Source: Candidatus Nanopelagicales bacterium (GTDB taxonomy: Bacteria; Actinomycetota; Actinomycetes; S36-B12). Taken from it: a stretch of DNA of 41,009 nt. Positions 7,142 to 15,946 of the stretch are shown here, piece by piece (the first letter of the stretch is position 1; every line of letters begins with the position of its first letter). Both the position numbers and the translations under genes were made by a program. The notes beneath the pieces were generated by a model, which saw only the letters and a program-made list of their open reading frames with translations, did no database searches and was not told where the DNA came from. The DNA is taken from contig JAFMHB010000002.1 in NCBI GenBank assembly GCA_017854795.1, forward strand, positions 1,896 to 42,904. The letters are read 5' to 3'.

Positions 7142-7525
7142 GTCAAACCACCACCTTTGGACAGCCGGATCGATTCTTCCACCTTGAGCGGTCAGGGCCA
7201 TTTTTGCTTAGCCTCTGATGACTCCAGCCGACTGCTTCAGGCACAGCATGATCGCAACTTGGGTTTTGACCCAGGGAGCCGAGGTCACGCCTTTTTGCGA
7301 AAACCCCCGCTGAAGAAATGCGAATAGATGGGAAATGATCATGACGGCACCAGCAGTTCCAAGCCAACCTTCTCGGCACAGTAAAACCCGGCAGATTGCG
7401 GTGTCGCGTTCTTGGACGGGGTATTGCTGGCGGCGCTTTTCCATTCAGGCCATGGCGTGGGCCTTCTCAGTTGTTGACCGTGAGGACAGCCCGGGTGAGT
7501 GATTTGCGCCAATCAACACCAACCG
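7142..7525. other. Gene-poor stretch upstream of the MFS gene
   Basis: Apart from the possible longer N-terminus of the MFS gene (to 7201), no supported gene. A minus-strand frame at 7208-7444 has no family resemblance and no distinct RBS. The DNA probably carries the MFS promoter, which I cannot place with confidence. Confidence 0.4.
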
Positions 7526-7545
7526 TGCCCCCTCGCGAGGGGGCA
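7526..7545. repeat. Perfect 20-bp palindrome
   Basis: TGCCCCCTCG followed by its exact reverse complement, with no loop. It lies 10 bases beyond the tRNA-His terminator stem and shares the CCCCCTC core with it. It could be a second terminator hairpin or a protein-binding dyad. Confidence 0.6.
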
Positions 7546-7554
7546 GAAAGTCAA

Positions 7555-7580
7555 AATGAGGGGGCAGAGGCCCCCTCATT
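7555..7580 (-). terminator. Rho-independent terminator of tRNA-His
   Basis: An 11-bp perfect stem (7555-7565 with 7570-7580) with a 4-base loop. Read on the minus strand it is followed by TTTT. It sits about 30 bases downstream of the tRNA-His 3' end. Confidence 0.85.
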
Positions 7581-7609
7581 CGCCCTGAAATTAGGGGAAA
7601 TTTGTTTGG

Positions 7610-7683
7610 GGTGAGTGACGGGACTTGAACCCGCGGCATCTGCGACCACAACGCAGCGCTCTACCAGCTGAGCTACACCCACC
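7610..7683 (-). tRNA. tRNA-His (anticodon GTG)
   Basis: On the minus strand the sequence folds as a complete cloverleaf. Acceptor GTGGGTG pairs with CACTCAC (one G-T pair), the D arm has AGCTCAGCTGGTAGAGC, anticodon stem CTGCG/CGCAG holds loop TTGTGGT with anticodon GTG, and the T arm has GGTTCAAGTCC. The extra 5' G (7683) opposite a C discriminator (7610) is the identity mark of histidine tRNAs. CCA is not encoded. Confidence 0.97.
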
Positions 7684-7779
7684 ATGCTGATTAAAAAATA
7701 TGTGACTTTCGACCAGCCGCCACAGCATATCTGGTGCAGGTACCAAGGCTTGAGGGCCTCACATCAAGAGCGGTAAATA

Positions 7780-8388
7780 CTAGGCGTGATCCACAACGTG
7801 GGAAGCGCCCATGGTCTTTGCGGTTTCACCGTCAGGGCCAGGTAGGTCCACGAAAACGGCATCGCGGTAGTAACGCAATTCGGCGATTGATTCGCGTATG
7901 TCGGCTAGGGCGCGGTGATTGCCGGTCTTTTCGGGAGTGTTGAAATATACCTTGGGGTACCAGCGTCGGGAGAGTTCTTTAATGCTGGACACGTCGATTA
8001 AGCGGTAGTGCAGGTACTGATCAATCTCGGGCATGTATTTGGCCAAGAAACCGCGGTCAACGTAAATACTCGAACCAGCGAGTTGACCCTTCCCTTCCTC
8101 AGGAATGTGTTCCTTTATGTAGGTGAGTACTTTTTCCTGGGCATCGGCGAGGGAAAGTCCGTCAGGGATCTCCGTGATCAACCCTGACTCGGTATGCATA
8201 TTGGTAACGAAGTCGTCCATGTTTGCAAGGGCGGCCTCCCCGGGTTTCACCACAAAACACACACCGGCATCGATCTCGGTGAGGTCGGCCTCGGTCACAA
8301 TTGCCGCGATCTCAACGATTTCGTCGTCTTCGGTGCTTAATCCGGTCATCTCAAGGTCAATCCATACGAGGCGGTCGTTTTGGGGCAT
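7780..8388 (-). CDS. orn: Oligoribonuclease
   Basis: A 202-residue DEDDh 3'-5' exonuclease that degrades the two- to five-base RNAs left by other RNases, and pGpG where cyclic di-GMP is used. Motifs seen: Exo I WIDLEMTGL near residue 10, Exo II YVDRGFLAKYMP near residue 110, and Exo III with NHRALADI near residue 157, including the catalytic His and Asp. Length is usual for actinobacterial Orn, including a short C-terminal extension. It is read in the same direction as the downstream tRNA-His, about 100 bp away; the two probably have separate promoters. Confidence 0.97.
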   Translation of the reverse strand: MPQNDRLVWIDLEMTGLSTEDDEIVEIAAIVTEADLTEIDAGVCFVVKPGEAALANMDDFVTNMHTESGLITEIPDGLSLADAQEKVLTYIKEHIPEEGKGQLAGSSIYVDRGFLAKYMPEIDQYLHYRLIDVSSIKELSRRWYPKVYFNTPEKTGNHRALADIRESIAELRYYRDAVFVDLPGPDGETAKTMGASHVVDHA

Positions 8389-8433
8389 GAACTGAGCCTA
8401 TCGGGGGCCGAATTGAGGTTACGCCGCTTCCAA

Positions 8434-9345
8434 TTACTCGGAAGGCAGGGGAACTATTGCAACCGGAATCTTCGCTTTATGAAGTACGCCATTGCTCGTG
8501 GAACCAAGTAGTGCTCCCAACGCAGCATTTCGGCCCCGTGTGCCTAAAACAATCATGGCGGCGTTGCTGGCCGAGTCGAGCAATGCTCGAACAGCTGGTG
8601 CCCGAACTAGGTGCTCGACAACTTTCACATCAGGGTACTGCTCGGTATACCCGGCAAGAATTTCGGCAGAAAGTCGCACCTCGTCATCAGCCAGATTCTC
8701 GACAGGAAGCGGTATTGAACCGTCACCGGTAATTATCAAATCAAATGAGGGGACGTCCCACGCATGAATAGCGACCAATGAGAAGCCGTGACGACTCGCT
8801 TCATCGAAAGCAAAACCAAGGGCAGCCATTGAATTCTGAGAACCATCAAGCCCAACGAGAATCTCTGCTGCACCTGCTCGTGGGTTATCACGCACCACGA
8901 TGACCGGGCAATTTGCGTGTGAAGCTACCTGTGAACCAACCGATCCCAAAAGGAGTGAGGTGAAACCACCGCGTCCGCGTGAGCCAAGAACCAGCAACTC
9001 AGCGGTGTCACTTGCGGCGAGAAGTAATTCCGATGGTGTTCCGATCTCGACGACCACGTCGACATCAAGGTAGTCCAGATCAGCAGCAAGTTTTGTAAGT
9101 TCCTCAATTGCACTGTTATGCATGTCTTCAATCAAATCAAGTCGCGGTGGGACCGCAACCCCGAATGCACTCGAAGCCGCCATCGGCACAATCGCGTGGG
9201 TCAATGTGATTCCGCGCCCTCGGAGTTTGGCCTCGCCGACGGCCCAATCGACTGCCTTGCGGGATCCTTCGGAGTCATCCATCCCGACAATGATGCGCCC
9301 GGCGAAAGGATCAATTTCGGTTGGATTGTTGATGTGAAGTGACAT
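8434..9345 (-). CDS. Universal stress protein, tandem UspA domains
   Basis: Two Usp domains of ~140 residues each. The first has the ATP-binding signature GxxGx9GS in VLGSRGRGGFTSLLLGSVGSQ. The second has a degenerate version (GTRGRNAALGALLGSTSNG, second Gly changed), so perhaps only one half binds ATP. Both begin with the typical strand-and-helix pattern (RIIVGMDDSEGSRKAVDWA; EILVGLDGSQNSMAALGFA). ATG 9345 is chosen: a candidate -10 box lies only ~11-15 bases from the ATG at 9387, which would leave almost no leader for that longer form. The 9387 start would add 14 residues. The gene is divergent from the PAP2 gene. The role is stress-related, but no partner is visible. Confidence 0.92.
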   Translation of the reverse strand: MSLHINNPTEIDPFAGRIIVGMDDSEGSRKAVDWAVGEAKLRGRGITLTHAIVPMAASSAFGVAVPPRLDLIEDMHNSAIEELTKLAADLDYLDVDVVVEIGTPSELLLAASDTAELLVLGSRGRGGFTSLLLGSVGSQVASHANCPVIVVRDNPRAGAAEILVGLDGSQNSMAALGFAFDEASRHGFSLVAIHAWDVPSFDLIITGDGSIPLPVENLADDEVRLSAEILAGYTEQYPDVKVVEHLVRAPAVRALLDSASNAAMIVLGTRGRNAALGALLGSTSNGVLHKAKIPVAIVPLPSE

Positions 9346-9396
9346 ACCCTCATTCTTACCCCTAATCGACGGCGATTGAAGGGGCATTGGTCCTAA

Positions 9397-9428
9397 ATAA
9401 TATGGACAAATACCAAATGAATGGTCAA
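9397..9428 (-). promoter_or_regulatory. Possible promoter of the universal stress protein gene
   Basis: On the minus strand, TTGACC (9423-9428) is followed by CATATT (9399-9404, spacer 18) or TATTAT (9397-9402, spacer 20). This is consensus likeness only, but it is well placed ~55 bases before the chosen start. Confidence 0.4.
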
Positions 9429-9540
9429 TAAAAATGATCAGCTGAATATACGTGCGGTGTGAGGTAATGGCATCTACTAATCTATGGGGCGAAGGCTCAC
9501 CAATTCAACGGGTGTTGATCGCTTCACACAACACTGATGA

Positions 9541-9569
9541 TTGACCTTTTCCTCGCGGTCATCTGTTAT
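9541..9569 (+). promoter_or_regulatory. Possible promoter of the PAP2 gene
   Basis: TTGACC (9541-9546) and TGTTAT (9564-9569) separated by 17 bases, about 65 bases before the start codon. Five of six and four of six consensus matches. Confidence 0.45.
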
Positions 9570-9633
9570 GTTGAATGTTTAACTTTAGTACGCGTCCTGC
9601 TTTATTCCGCTCAGTCAATGTCAGGGGGAGGTA

Positions 9634-10455
9634 ATGGTGGCACCAACACACCGGCCTGCTCCGAACCCATCACGTTCCACACTTTCTTGGGCTCGGCTTC
9701 GTGGATACTTTGGCTCTGGTGCAGGCCTGCCACCGTGGTGGATTGAACTGGTCATTATTTCTGCGGGCTACTTGCTGTACCAAGGTGTTCAAATTTTTGT
9801 TACCGGATCGGCAGCATCTGCGGTTTCACGGGCACATTGGATTTGGGATGTGCAGTCAGCAGTGCACCTCAACCCTGAGGTCGCAATCAACCATTGGGTA
9901 GCCGGAAACGACTTTTTACTGTATTCAACCGGCTACTTTTATGGAATCCTGCATTTCGCTGTAACCCCTTTAGTCCTTATTTGGGTGCGCTTTTGGCACC
10001 GTGACCATTACGCCATGCTGCGCAATGTCCTTGTCGGAACCAGCCTTGTTGCGTTGATCATGTACTGGGTGGTGCCACTTGCTCCGCCTCGGCTGTCCAT
10101 GACCAATATTGTCGACACCCTTCGCGTTGAAAATATTCTTTCCGCCGCTGATCCAACGGGTCCTGCTTCTATGGCAAATCAATATGCCGCGATGCCAAGC
10201 TTGCATGTTGCCTGGGCGGTGTGGGTAGCCCTTGCACTTTATGTGTGTCTGAGGCCTCGAAGTTGGCGCTGGGCAGTGTGGCTGTATCCCGCGGCAACAA
10301 CCTTCGTAGTGATCGGTACAGGAAATCATTTCATCCTGGATGCCATAGCTGGGGCTCTTCTCGTTTGGCTGTCCTGGTTTGTGGCTTCACGTGTCCACGC
10401 GACCATGCGAGGGCCACAGCAGGTGACCCAAAACAATTACATGAACGCGGTTTAG
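9634..10455 (+). CDS. PAP2-family membrane phosphatase/transferase
   Basis: A 273-residue polytopic membrane protein of the PAP2 superfamily, in the branch resembling inositol phosphotransferase (Aur1/Ipt1-like) enzymes of actinobacteria. Motifs seen: AMPSLHVAWAVW (the PSxH part of the phosphatase site) and GTGNHFILDAIAG (the distal His with the GNHxxxD context). The first KxxxxxxRP motif is replaced by a region with YWVVPLAPPRL. It probably acts on lipid or polyprenyl phosphates at the membrane. ATG 9634 is preceded by GGGGGAGGT, which almost touches the start; GTG 9637 is the alternative. It is followed 52 bp later by a reductase gene on the same strand. Confidence 0.9.
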   Translation: MVAPTHRPAPNPSRSTLSWARLRGYFGSGAGLPPWWIELVIISAGYLLYQGVQIFVTGSAASAVSRAHWIWDVQSAVHLNPEVAINHWVAGNDFLLYSTGYFYGILHFAVTPLVLIWVRFWHRDHYAMLRNVLVGTSLVALIMYWVVPLAPPRLSMTNIVDTLRVENILSAADPTGPASMANQYAAMPSLHVAWAVWVALALYVCLRPRSWRWAVWLYPAATTFVVIGTGNHFILDAIAGALLVWLSWFVASRVHATMRGPQQVTQNNYMNAV

Positions 10456-10507
10456 AGCTTCAAACGATGAGCACCCTAGATTCATTGGACCATGCGACAA
10501 TCACATT

Positions 10508-11221
10508 ATGAGTGAGCCAGTGCAGGTGCCAGCACCGGAGTTGGCGGAGTTCTATTCGTGGCCACAGGGCTGGTGGTTGCGAGCAATGATGCTGCACACG
10601 CTCGACGGCGCATATTTTGGTCCTGACGGTGGAAGTAAAAGTTTGTCCAATCCACGTGATCGGGATGTGATGCTCGAGGTTCGTCAGATGGCAGACGTTG
10701 TGCTCGTGGGGGCGGCAACAATTCGAGCCGAACGCTATAAACCAATGCTCACCAATGCTGTGGTCGCGATCGTGTCACCTTCATTGGATCTCCCGTGGGA
10801 GGAGCCACTTTTTGGCAAGTCAACCCACGTACCGATTGTGTTCACGCACAGTGCAGCAATATGCGAAAAAAACAACAGTGATGCATTTGCGTTGGCAATG
10901 CAGATGCAAGAGCACAACAAGGTGGCGTTGGTACACCTTGATGACCCAGCAGTTGATTCACTGGCCTACCTTCGCGAGAAAGGTCACCAACGGATTGTGT
11001 GCGAAGGTGGTCCCCGGTTGCTGGAAGCTTTATTCCCCTACGTCGACGAACTGGATTTGACGACCGCACCATTTTTGGTGGGCACAAAGCCCGTTAGTGT
11101 GCACGAAGGTCGGGCCCAAGATCGGGCCCAAGAATTGACAGCGCAATTGACCAATTGGGATTTAGCGCAATGGTGGACTGAGGATTCCTATACGTATGCA
11201 AAGTATTTGCGTCAAAAATAG
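10508..11221 (+). CDS. RibD C-terminal-type (pyrimidine reductase) protein
   Basis: A 237-residue stand-alone RibD_C/dihydrofolate-reductase-fold protein. Seen: WWLRAMMLHTLDG (substrate-facing strand), DVVLVGAATIRAERY (NADPH-binding loop) and IVCEGGPRLLEALF, the hallmark ExGGxxL motif. In riboflavin synthesis RibD_C reduces a ribosylamino-pyrimidine. Actinobacteria carry several extra copies whose substrate is unknown, and without a deaminase domain or rib neighbours this one is probably of that kind. A 12-bp perfect tandem duplication (11110-11133) encodes the local repeat RAQD-RAQE in a surface loop. It converges with the methyltransferase gene (13 bp apart). Confidence 0.9.
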   Translation: MSEPVQVPAPELAEFYSWPQGWWLRAMMLHTLDGAYFGPDGGSKSLSNPRDRDVMLEVRQMADVVLVGAATIRAERYKPMLTNAVVAIVSPSLDLPWEEPLFGKSTHVPIVFTHSAAICEKNNSDAFALAMQMQEHNKVALVHLDDPAVDSLAYLREKGHQRIVCEGGPRLLEALFPYVDELDLTTAPFLVGTKPVSVHEGRAQDRAQELTAQLTNWDLAQWWTEDSYTYAKYLRQK

Positions 11222-11234
11222 TCATTCGTCTCGG

Positions 11235-12071
11235 TTAGTCCGTACCTTGCAGCGCCCAGAACACAACGGCTGCTGCTGATGCAACGTTCAGAGAACTCAC
11301 GTCATTGGACATGGGTATGTGAACGCTCTGATCGCAGTTGTCCAATGACGCCGCGGTGAGCCCCTCGCCCTCGGTGCCCAAGATCAGTGCAATCCGGTCA
11401 TGCGGGAGCTCCGTGAATTTCCGCAGGTCTTGGGACTGCTGTCCGCCAATATTTTGCGGGGAAATTGCGACAGTGTGAAAGCCCTGCTCTTTGAGGTTAT
11501 TGATTGAGGAGGGCCAGGCAGGGATCCGGGTCCACGGCAAGGTGAATACCGAGCCCATGGAGACTCGAATGCTGCGGCGGTAAAGCGGGTCGGCGCATTC
11601 GGGTGTGACCAGGATTGCATCTATGCCAAGCCCTGCAGCCGCACGAAAGATCGCTCCGACATTGGTGTGATCAACGATGTTTTCCAGAACAACAACGCGC
11701 TTCGCTGGGTTAAGTACAGACTCGACACTGGGCGTGGGAGGTCGCACCATTTCGGCGAGCGCGCCACGGTGGACGTGGAACCCGGTGAGTTCCTCGAGCA
11801 CGTCGTGTGAGCCGATGAATACATCGATGTCCCCAAAATCATTGTCGGAAATACTTGGGAGCAGCAGGCGCATTTTGGCCAGCCAGTTCTCTGCCATCAG
11901 GATCGAGATGGGGGTGTGGCCGCAGGCAACCGCCCGCTCAATTATTTTCGCACTCTCTGCAATATAAACACCGTTTTCCGGTTCAGACTTCTTTCGCAAT
12001 ACGACATCGGTGAGATCTCGGTAGGCGGATAGTCGCGGATCACCCGCGGTCTCAATTAAGTGAATTGGCAT
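11235..12071 (-). CDS. SpoU/TrmH-family RNA 2'-O-methyltransferase
   Basis: A 278-residue SPOUT enzyme using SAM to methylate a ribose 2'-OH in rRNA or tRNA. The N-terminal ~115 residues form the L30e-like substrate-binding domain (SEPENGVYIAESAKIIERA). The C-terminal trefoil-knot domain shows motif 1 NVGAIFRAAAGLG, motif 2 LILGTEGEGL and motif 3 IPMSNDVSSLNVASAAAV. The exact target nucleotide cannot be read from sequence. It lies 63 bp after the acyltransferase gene on the same strand and may be cotranscribed with it. Confidence 0.95.
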   Translation of the reverse strand: MPIHLIETAGDPRLSAYRDLTDVVLRKKSEPENGVYIAESAKIIERAVACGHTPISILMAENWLAKMRLLLPSISDNDFGDIDVFIGSHDVLEELTGFHVHRGALAEMVRPPTPSVESVLNPAKRVVVLENIVDHTNVGAIFRAAAGLGIDAILVTPECADPLYRRSIRVSMGSVFTLPWTRIPAWPSSINNLKEQGFHTVAISPQNIGGQQSQDLRKFTELPHDRIALILGTEGEGLTAASLDNCDQSVHIPMSNDVSSLNVASAAAVVFWALQGTD

Positions 12072-12134
12072 TTCGCGCGTTACTGTATCGCTTCACTAAA
12101 CCCGGTATTGCATTCATCACGGCTGAACGTTTTT

Positions 12135-14126
12135 CTAGCTCAGGGGTGCGCCCTGCTTGGCGAAAAGTTCGTCAACCTGAGGCATGATCGCTTCGGCGTA
12201 GTCCCAAGTGAGATGTTGATTATCTCGGTGGGTCACAGTGCCGTCCACCTCTGCAGGACACATGTTGTCAGGACAGATCAGGTCATCAAGTGAAACCGAG
12301 ATAACTTTGGGGTTGTTGGCTGCGATAGCTCGAGTGATTGCCTCGAACTCTTGCGTTCCCGTTTTCACATTCACTGCCTGATCGCAGGACGCTGGGTCGG
12401 CCCCGGTTGAGAGGCAATCCAGCATTGAGGTTGTGGTTTCCGGCATTGGCTCGAGAATCACGATCTGATTAGTGAATGGTGCTATTTGATCAAGGGCTTT
12501 TTGGGTTCCCGTGGCAACGACGTCAGCCCAACCCGGCTGGTCGGCCGAGATGATTTCTCCATCCACGAGCAAGTCACGGCTCAATACAGACCGCGAAGCA
12601 AGCACTGTCACGGCTGGCGTGAATTCCTTTGCTGCCGCGATCGCTGGATCCCAGAGGCGTTCTTGACAATTAAATAATGTGTCCTGCGATTGTGGCGCAA
12701 GTGCTGGAATGTCCATCCATGGGCAACTTAATTTAGTGACAAAAACAACAGTAAATCCTTTTTCTCGGGCGTAGGCCGTAAATCCTTGTCTCCAGAAGTT
12801 TGCATGGGAATCTCCAACGACGAGAACGGTTTTCCCACCACCACTCGAATCAATCTGAATGTCTGCGGTTGGCCCATCTGATTCCTGCTGTCCTTGTGCG
12901 GCGGTGTTGATCAGATTGGCGGAGGCCGCGGGAACTCGCAAGATCGCAAGGGTAATCAGTGCGGTGCCGATCGTTGCGACAAGTCCAATGCCGACGGCTA
13001 TTTTTCGGGCACGTGCGGTGGCTAAGGAAATGTTAAGAACAGGCTTCTCAAAAAAGTGGTAAGTTGCAGCTGCAAGACCGATCGTGAGAACGAGAACGAG
13101 TGGCACCCGGTAACCCCAGAAGTCAGGAATTATTCCGATCAGTCCACCAAGAACGATCACAGGCCAATGCCATAGATAAATCGAATACGACCAGTTACCC
13201 AAACTGCGGGCACTTCGGGTCGTGAGTGGGCTGAATACTCGGGAATTTTCCGCAGTACTGATTCCCCACAAAATACCTACAGTTGCGATTACACCGACAA
13301 CACCTACTTGCCACGGATTCAGGCTTGTTAGTGACGTACTGACAATTAGTAGCAATATAAGTGAACCGGCACCAACCCACGGTGCAAGGCGGGTCAAATC
13401 GTTTCTTGGCTTACCAAGTTGGTTCCACTTCAGCATGATCGCGGCCAGGGTTGCACCGGCAATTAGCTGGTAGGCGCGGGCAATCGTGTTGAAGTAGGCG
13501 GAAGTTTCGTTCCCTGAATTCATAACCGCCGAGATTATGAAGAGTGCAATGAAAAGTGAAATGAGAAACGCCATGTTGAGGCGCTCGCGAATTGGACGAA
13601 TCGCGAGGACTCCGAGCATGACGATCGGCCACACCAAGTAGAACTGTTCTTCAACTGATAGTGACCAGTAGTGCAAAACTGGACTGACCGCACTGTCTTG
13701 CGCGAAATAGTCAGTAGCTTGACCCATGAAATACCAGTTGGAAACATAAATTGAAGCGAAGGAGAAACCTGGACGGTTCGTTGCTACTTCCAGCGGAGTT
13801 GCCCAGAGTTGGTAAAGAACCGCAGTAACAATGAGTACCAAAAGTGCAGCGGGAAAGAGTCTGCGAGCTCGACGAGCGTAGAAACCCCATAGTGAAATTG
13901 AGTTGGTGGCAAGGCGCTCACGCAGTAGAAGTGATGTGATCAAAAAACCTGACAGGACAAAAAAGACGTCAACCCCAACGAAGCCATTCCCAAAACCAGG
14001 CATGTCTGCATGAAAGAGCACCACCAAGATGGCTGCGACCGCTCGAAGTCCGTCAATGGGTGTGAGATGAACGAATTCAAGTGCTGACCGTGGTGTCGGT
14101 TCACTGGTGGTTATTGGCGCCGACAC
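12135..14126 (-). CDS. Membrane O-acyltransferase (acyltransferase 3) with SGNH domain
   Basis: A 663-residue OafA-type protein. The N-terminal ~400 residues are the polytopic acyltransferase-3 domain with its conserved start (IDGLRAVAAILVVLFHA), GVDVFFVLSGFLI and the SLSVEEQFYLVWP motif. A periplasm-side SGNH hydrolase-like domain follows, with GDSH near residues 437-440 and a C-terminal DNQHLTW segment carrying the Asp-His pair. Such fusions move acyl groups across the membrane and place them on cell-wall or exported sugars (acetylation of polysaccharide or peptidoglycan). GTG start at 14126; the RBS is weak. It begins 29 bp after the thioredoxin-NHL gene, so it may be the tail of the sulfur operon or have its own promoter. 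The acceptor is unknown. Confidence 0.93.
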   Translation of the reverse strand: MSAPITTSEPTPRSALEFVHLTPIDGLRAVAAILVVLFHADMPGFGNGFVGVDVFFVLSGFLITSLLLRERLATNSISLWGFYARRARRLFPAALLVLIVTAVLYQLWATPLEVATNRPGFSFASIYVSNWYFMGQATDYFAQDSAVSPVLHYWSLSVEEQFYLVWPIVMLGVLAIRPIRERLNMAFLISLFIALFIISAVMNSGNETSAYFNTIARAYQLIAGATLAAIMLKWNQLGKPRNDLTRLAPWVGAGSLILLLIVSTSLTSLNPWQVGVVGVIATVGILWGISTAENSRVFSPLTTRSARSLGNWSYSIYLWHWPVIVLGGLIGIIPDFWGYRVPLVLVLTIGLAAATYHFFEKPVLNISLATARARKIAVGIGLVATIGTALITLAILRVPAASANLINTAAQGQQESDGPTADIQIDSSGGGKTVLVVGDSHANFWRQGFTAYAREKGFTVVFVTKLSCPWMDIPALAPQSQDTLFNCQERLWDPAIAAAKEFTPAVTVLASRSVLSRDLLVDGEIISADQPGWADVVATGTQKALDQIAPFTNQIVILEPMPETTTSMLDCLSTGADPASCDQAVNVKTGTQEFEAITRAIAANNPKVISVSLDDLICPDNMCPAEVDGTVTHRDNQHLTWDYAEAIMPQVDELFAKQGAPLS

Positions 14127-14155
14127 CGAACAAGTCTCACATGTGGGTGTTGCTG

Positions 14156-15946
14156 CTACTGGGCGAGGATGAGTTGGATATCACTGCTGCCAAGTGAAGT
14201 GATTCTTACGGGTACACCCCAATCTTGCTGGTGCATGTGACAGGCACTGTGTTCCTCATCCGTATCGCAGGACGTCCCCTTGGCGGCCACATGCAGAATT
14301 CCATGAGAGATCTCAGGATTAATGCGCAACTCTCGTGTCAGTTCCGGCCCAGTGCCACTGCCGTTGATTATCAGTTCAGGAGGAGTGGATCCGACCGTGA
14401 GTTGGGTGGACGGCCCGTATCGATCATCTTGTTTTTGACCTGGGGGTGGTGTGAAGAGAACAGTGAGGCTTACATCACCTGCTGCTACATCCAGTTCGGG
14501 GCGGACCGTGTGCATTTCTTCACCGGTGATGTTCAGGGTCTCTTGAATGGGAATGTTGGAAACCAACCCGATCGCGGATTCAACCACGAGAAGGCTCTTG
14601 CCGTCGGGTGTCAGACACACATCACTGGGTTCGGCTAAATCCCGAGCCAGAGTGCTCACCACTCCCGTAGTTGGGTTGTACAGGCGAAGCGCACCGTTGT
14701 AGGTGTCGGCGATGTAAACCAGTTCACCATCGGTTGTGATTCCCAGCGGGTGCTGCAAACGGGCGTTGTCTGCCGGACCATCAATATGCCCGAAATCAAA
14801 AAGCCCTGTTCCTATTGAGGTTGAGACAAAGTTGGATTGCAGTGTGCGAAGTGAAGATGTCTCCGCGTCAAGAATCCACAATCCACGGGGCGAATTGGCC
14901 AGTGCGGAAGGTTGGGCAAACCAAGCTTCCTCGCTTGGACCGTCGACAAGTCCCTCGTGGGTTGTCCCAGCGGCTATGCCAACAGTTCCCAGAACTGGAT
15001 CAAAGAACCAAATCCGATGTTCACCCGCCATGGCGATATAGATGAGTCCATCACGGTATTCGAGATCCCAAGGAGTTGACAGGGAGGTTTCAAGCGCGTC
15101 ACCGTGATCGGGGTTGCCCGGGCGCCACTGCGCGCCCGTTCCCGCCAGCGTGGTTACTTTCTCAGTGTCGAAGTTGATGCCGCGCAATGCATGATTAACC
15201 GTGTCCGCAACCACGACATGGTGACCAATTTTTTCAGCGAGATCAGCAGGAAGCACAACCGCGCCGTATGGTTCATTGAACTGTGCTTCGGCCAAACTGC
15301 CGTCCACAAAACCACGCTTGCCCGAGCCAATACGGGTAACGGGAGAATTGGGCTCGGCAAAGGTTGCAATTGCCAGCGAGTGATTGCCGCTGTCACTAAT
15401 CAGGATCCGCTCGCTATCGAGTGCTTCGATCTTCCCCGGTTGGACGTAGACACTCTCGCGCAAAGTGTCCGCTTGAAAGTGACCATCTCCTCTTGTGAGT
15501 TCCCCGCTCGATTCATAAGCGGGAATCAATTCAGTGATTGTGGCTGCGATTGCGTGTCCGTGTCCTTCTCCAGACCACGTTCCCACGATCTCCCCGACGG
15601 GATCCACCAGAACAAGGGTTGGCCAACCGCGCACACCGTATGCCCGCCAGGTCGCCATTTCTGGATCGTTGAGTACTGGGTGGTCTACCCCGTGCCGTTG
15701 AACAGCACTTCGTATTGCATCGGCATCTTTTTCAAACTCAAACTTGGGGGAGTGGACCCCAACCACCGTGAGGACGTCGGCGAACTCGGCTTCAATTGGT
15801 CGGAGTTCAGCGAGGACATGGTGACAGTTGACGCAACACAATGTCCAAAAATCAAGGAGGAGAAAGCGCCCTGCGAAATCGGAGAGACTCAGCCGGCGGC
15901 CACCCGTACCAATCCAGGTGTCGCCCACGAGTGCTGGAGCGCTCAT
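14156..15946 (-). CDS. Thioredoxin-like NHL-repeat protein (NHLRC2-like)
   Basis: A 596-residue two-domain protein. Residues ~1-150 are a thioredoxin/TlpA-like fold with WTLCCVNCHHVL (redox CxxC at 38-41, preceded by an extra Cys 37) and the cis-Pro segment RGWPTLVLV. Residues ~160-490 are NHL-type beta-propeller repeats (ILISDSGNHSLAIA, VVVADTVNHALRGI, VYIADTYNGALRLY). The last ~100 residues are an extra beta-type domain with a late CDTDEEHSACHMH Cys/His cluster. No signal peptide is visible, so it should be cytoplasmic. The order resembles NHLRC2, whose biochemical job is not settled. The start overlaps the CoA-binding gene by 4 bp (ATGA), so it is translated in the sulfur operon; a thiol-handling role is inference. 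Confidence 0.93.
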   Translation of the reverse strand: MSAPALVGDTWIGTGGRRLSLSDFAGRFLLLDFWTLCCVNCHHVLAELRPIEAEFADVLTVVGVHSPKFEFEKDADAIRSAVQRHGVDHPVLNDPEMATWRAYGVRGWPTLVLVDPVGEIVGTWSGEGHGHAIAATITELIPAYESSGELTRGDGHFQADTLRESVYVQPGKIEALDSERILISDSGNHSLAIATFAEPNSPVTRIGSGKRGFVDGSLAEAQFNEPYGAVVLPADLAEKIGHHVVVADTVNHALRGINFDTEKVTTLAGTGAQWRPGNPDHGDALETSLSTPWDLEYRDGLIYIAMAGEHRIWFFDPVLGTVGIAAGTTHEGLVDGPSEEAWFAQPSALANSPRGLWILDAETSSLRTLQSNFVSTSIGTGLFDFGHIDGPADNARLQHPLGITTDGELVYIADTYNGALRLYNPTTGVVSTLARDLAEPSDVCLTPDGKSLLVVESAIGLVSNIPIQETLNITGEEMHTVRPELDVAAGDVSLTVLFTPPPGQKQDDRYGPSTQLTVGSTPPELIINGSGTGPELTRELRINPEISHGILHVAAKGTSCDTDEEHSACHMHQQDWGVPVRITSLGSSDIQLILAQ

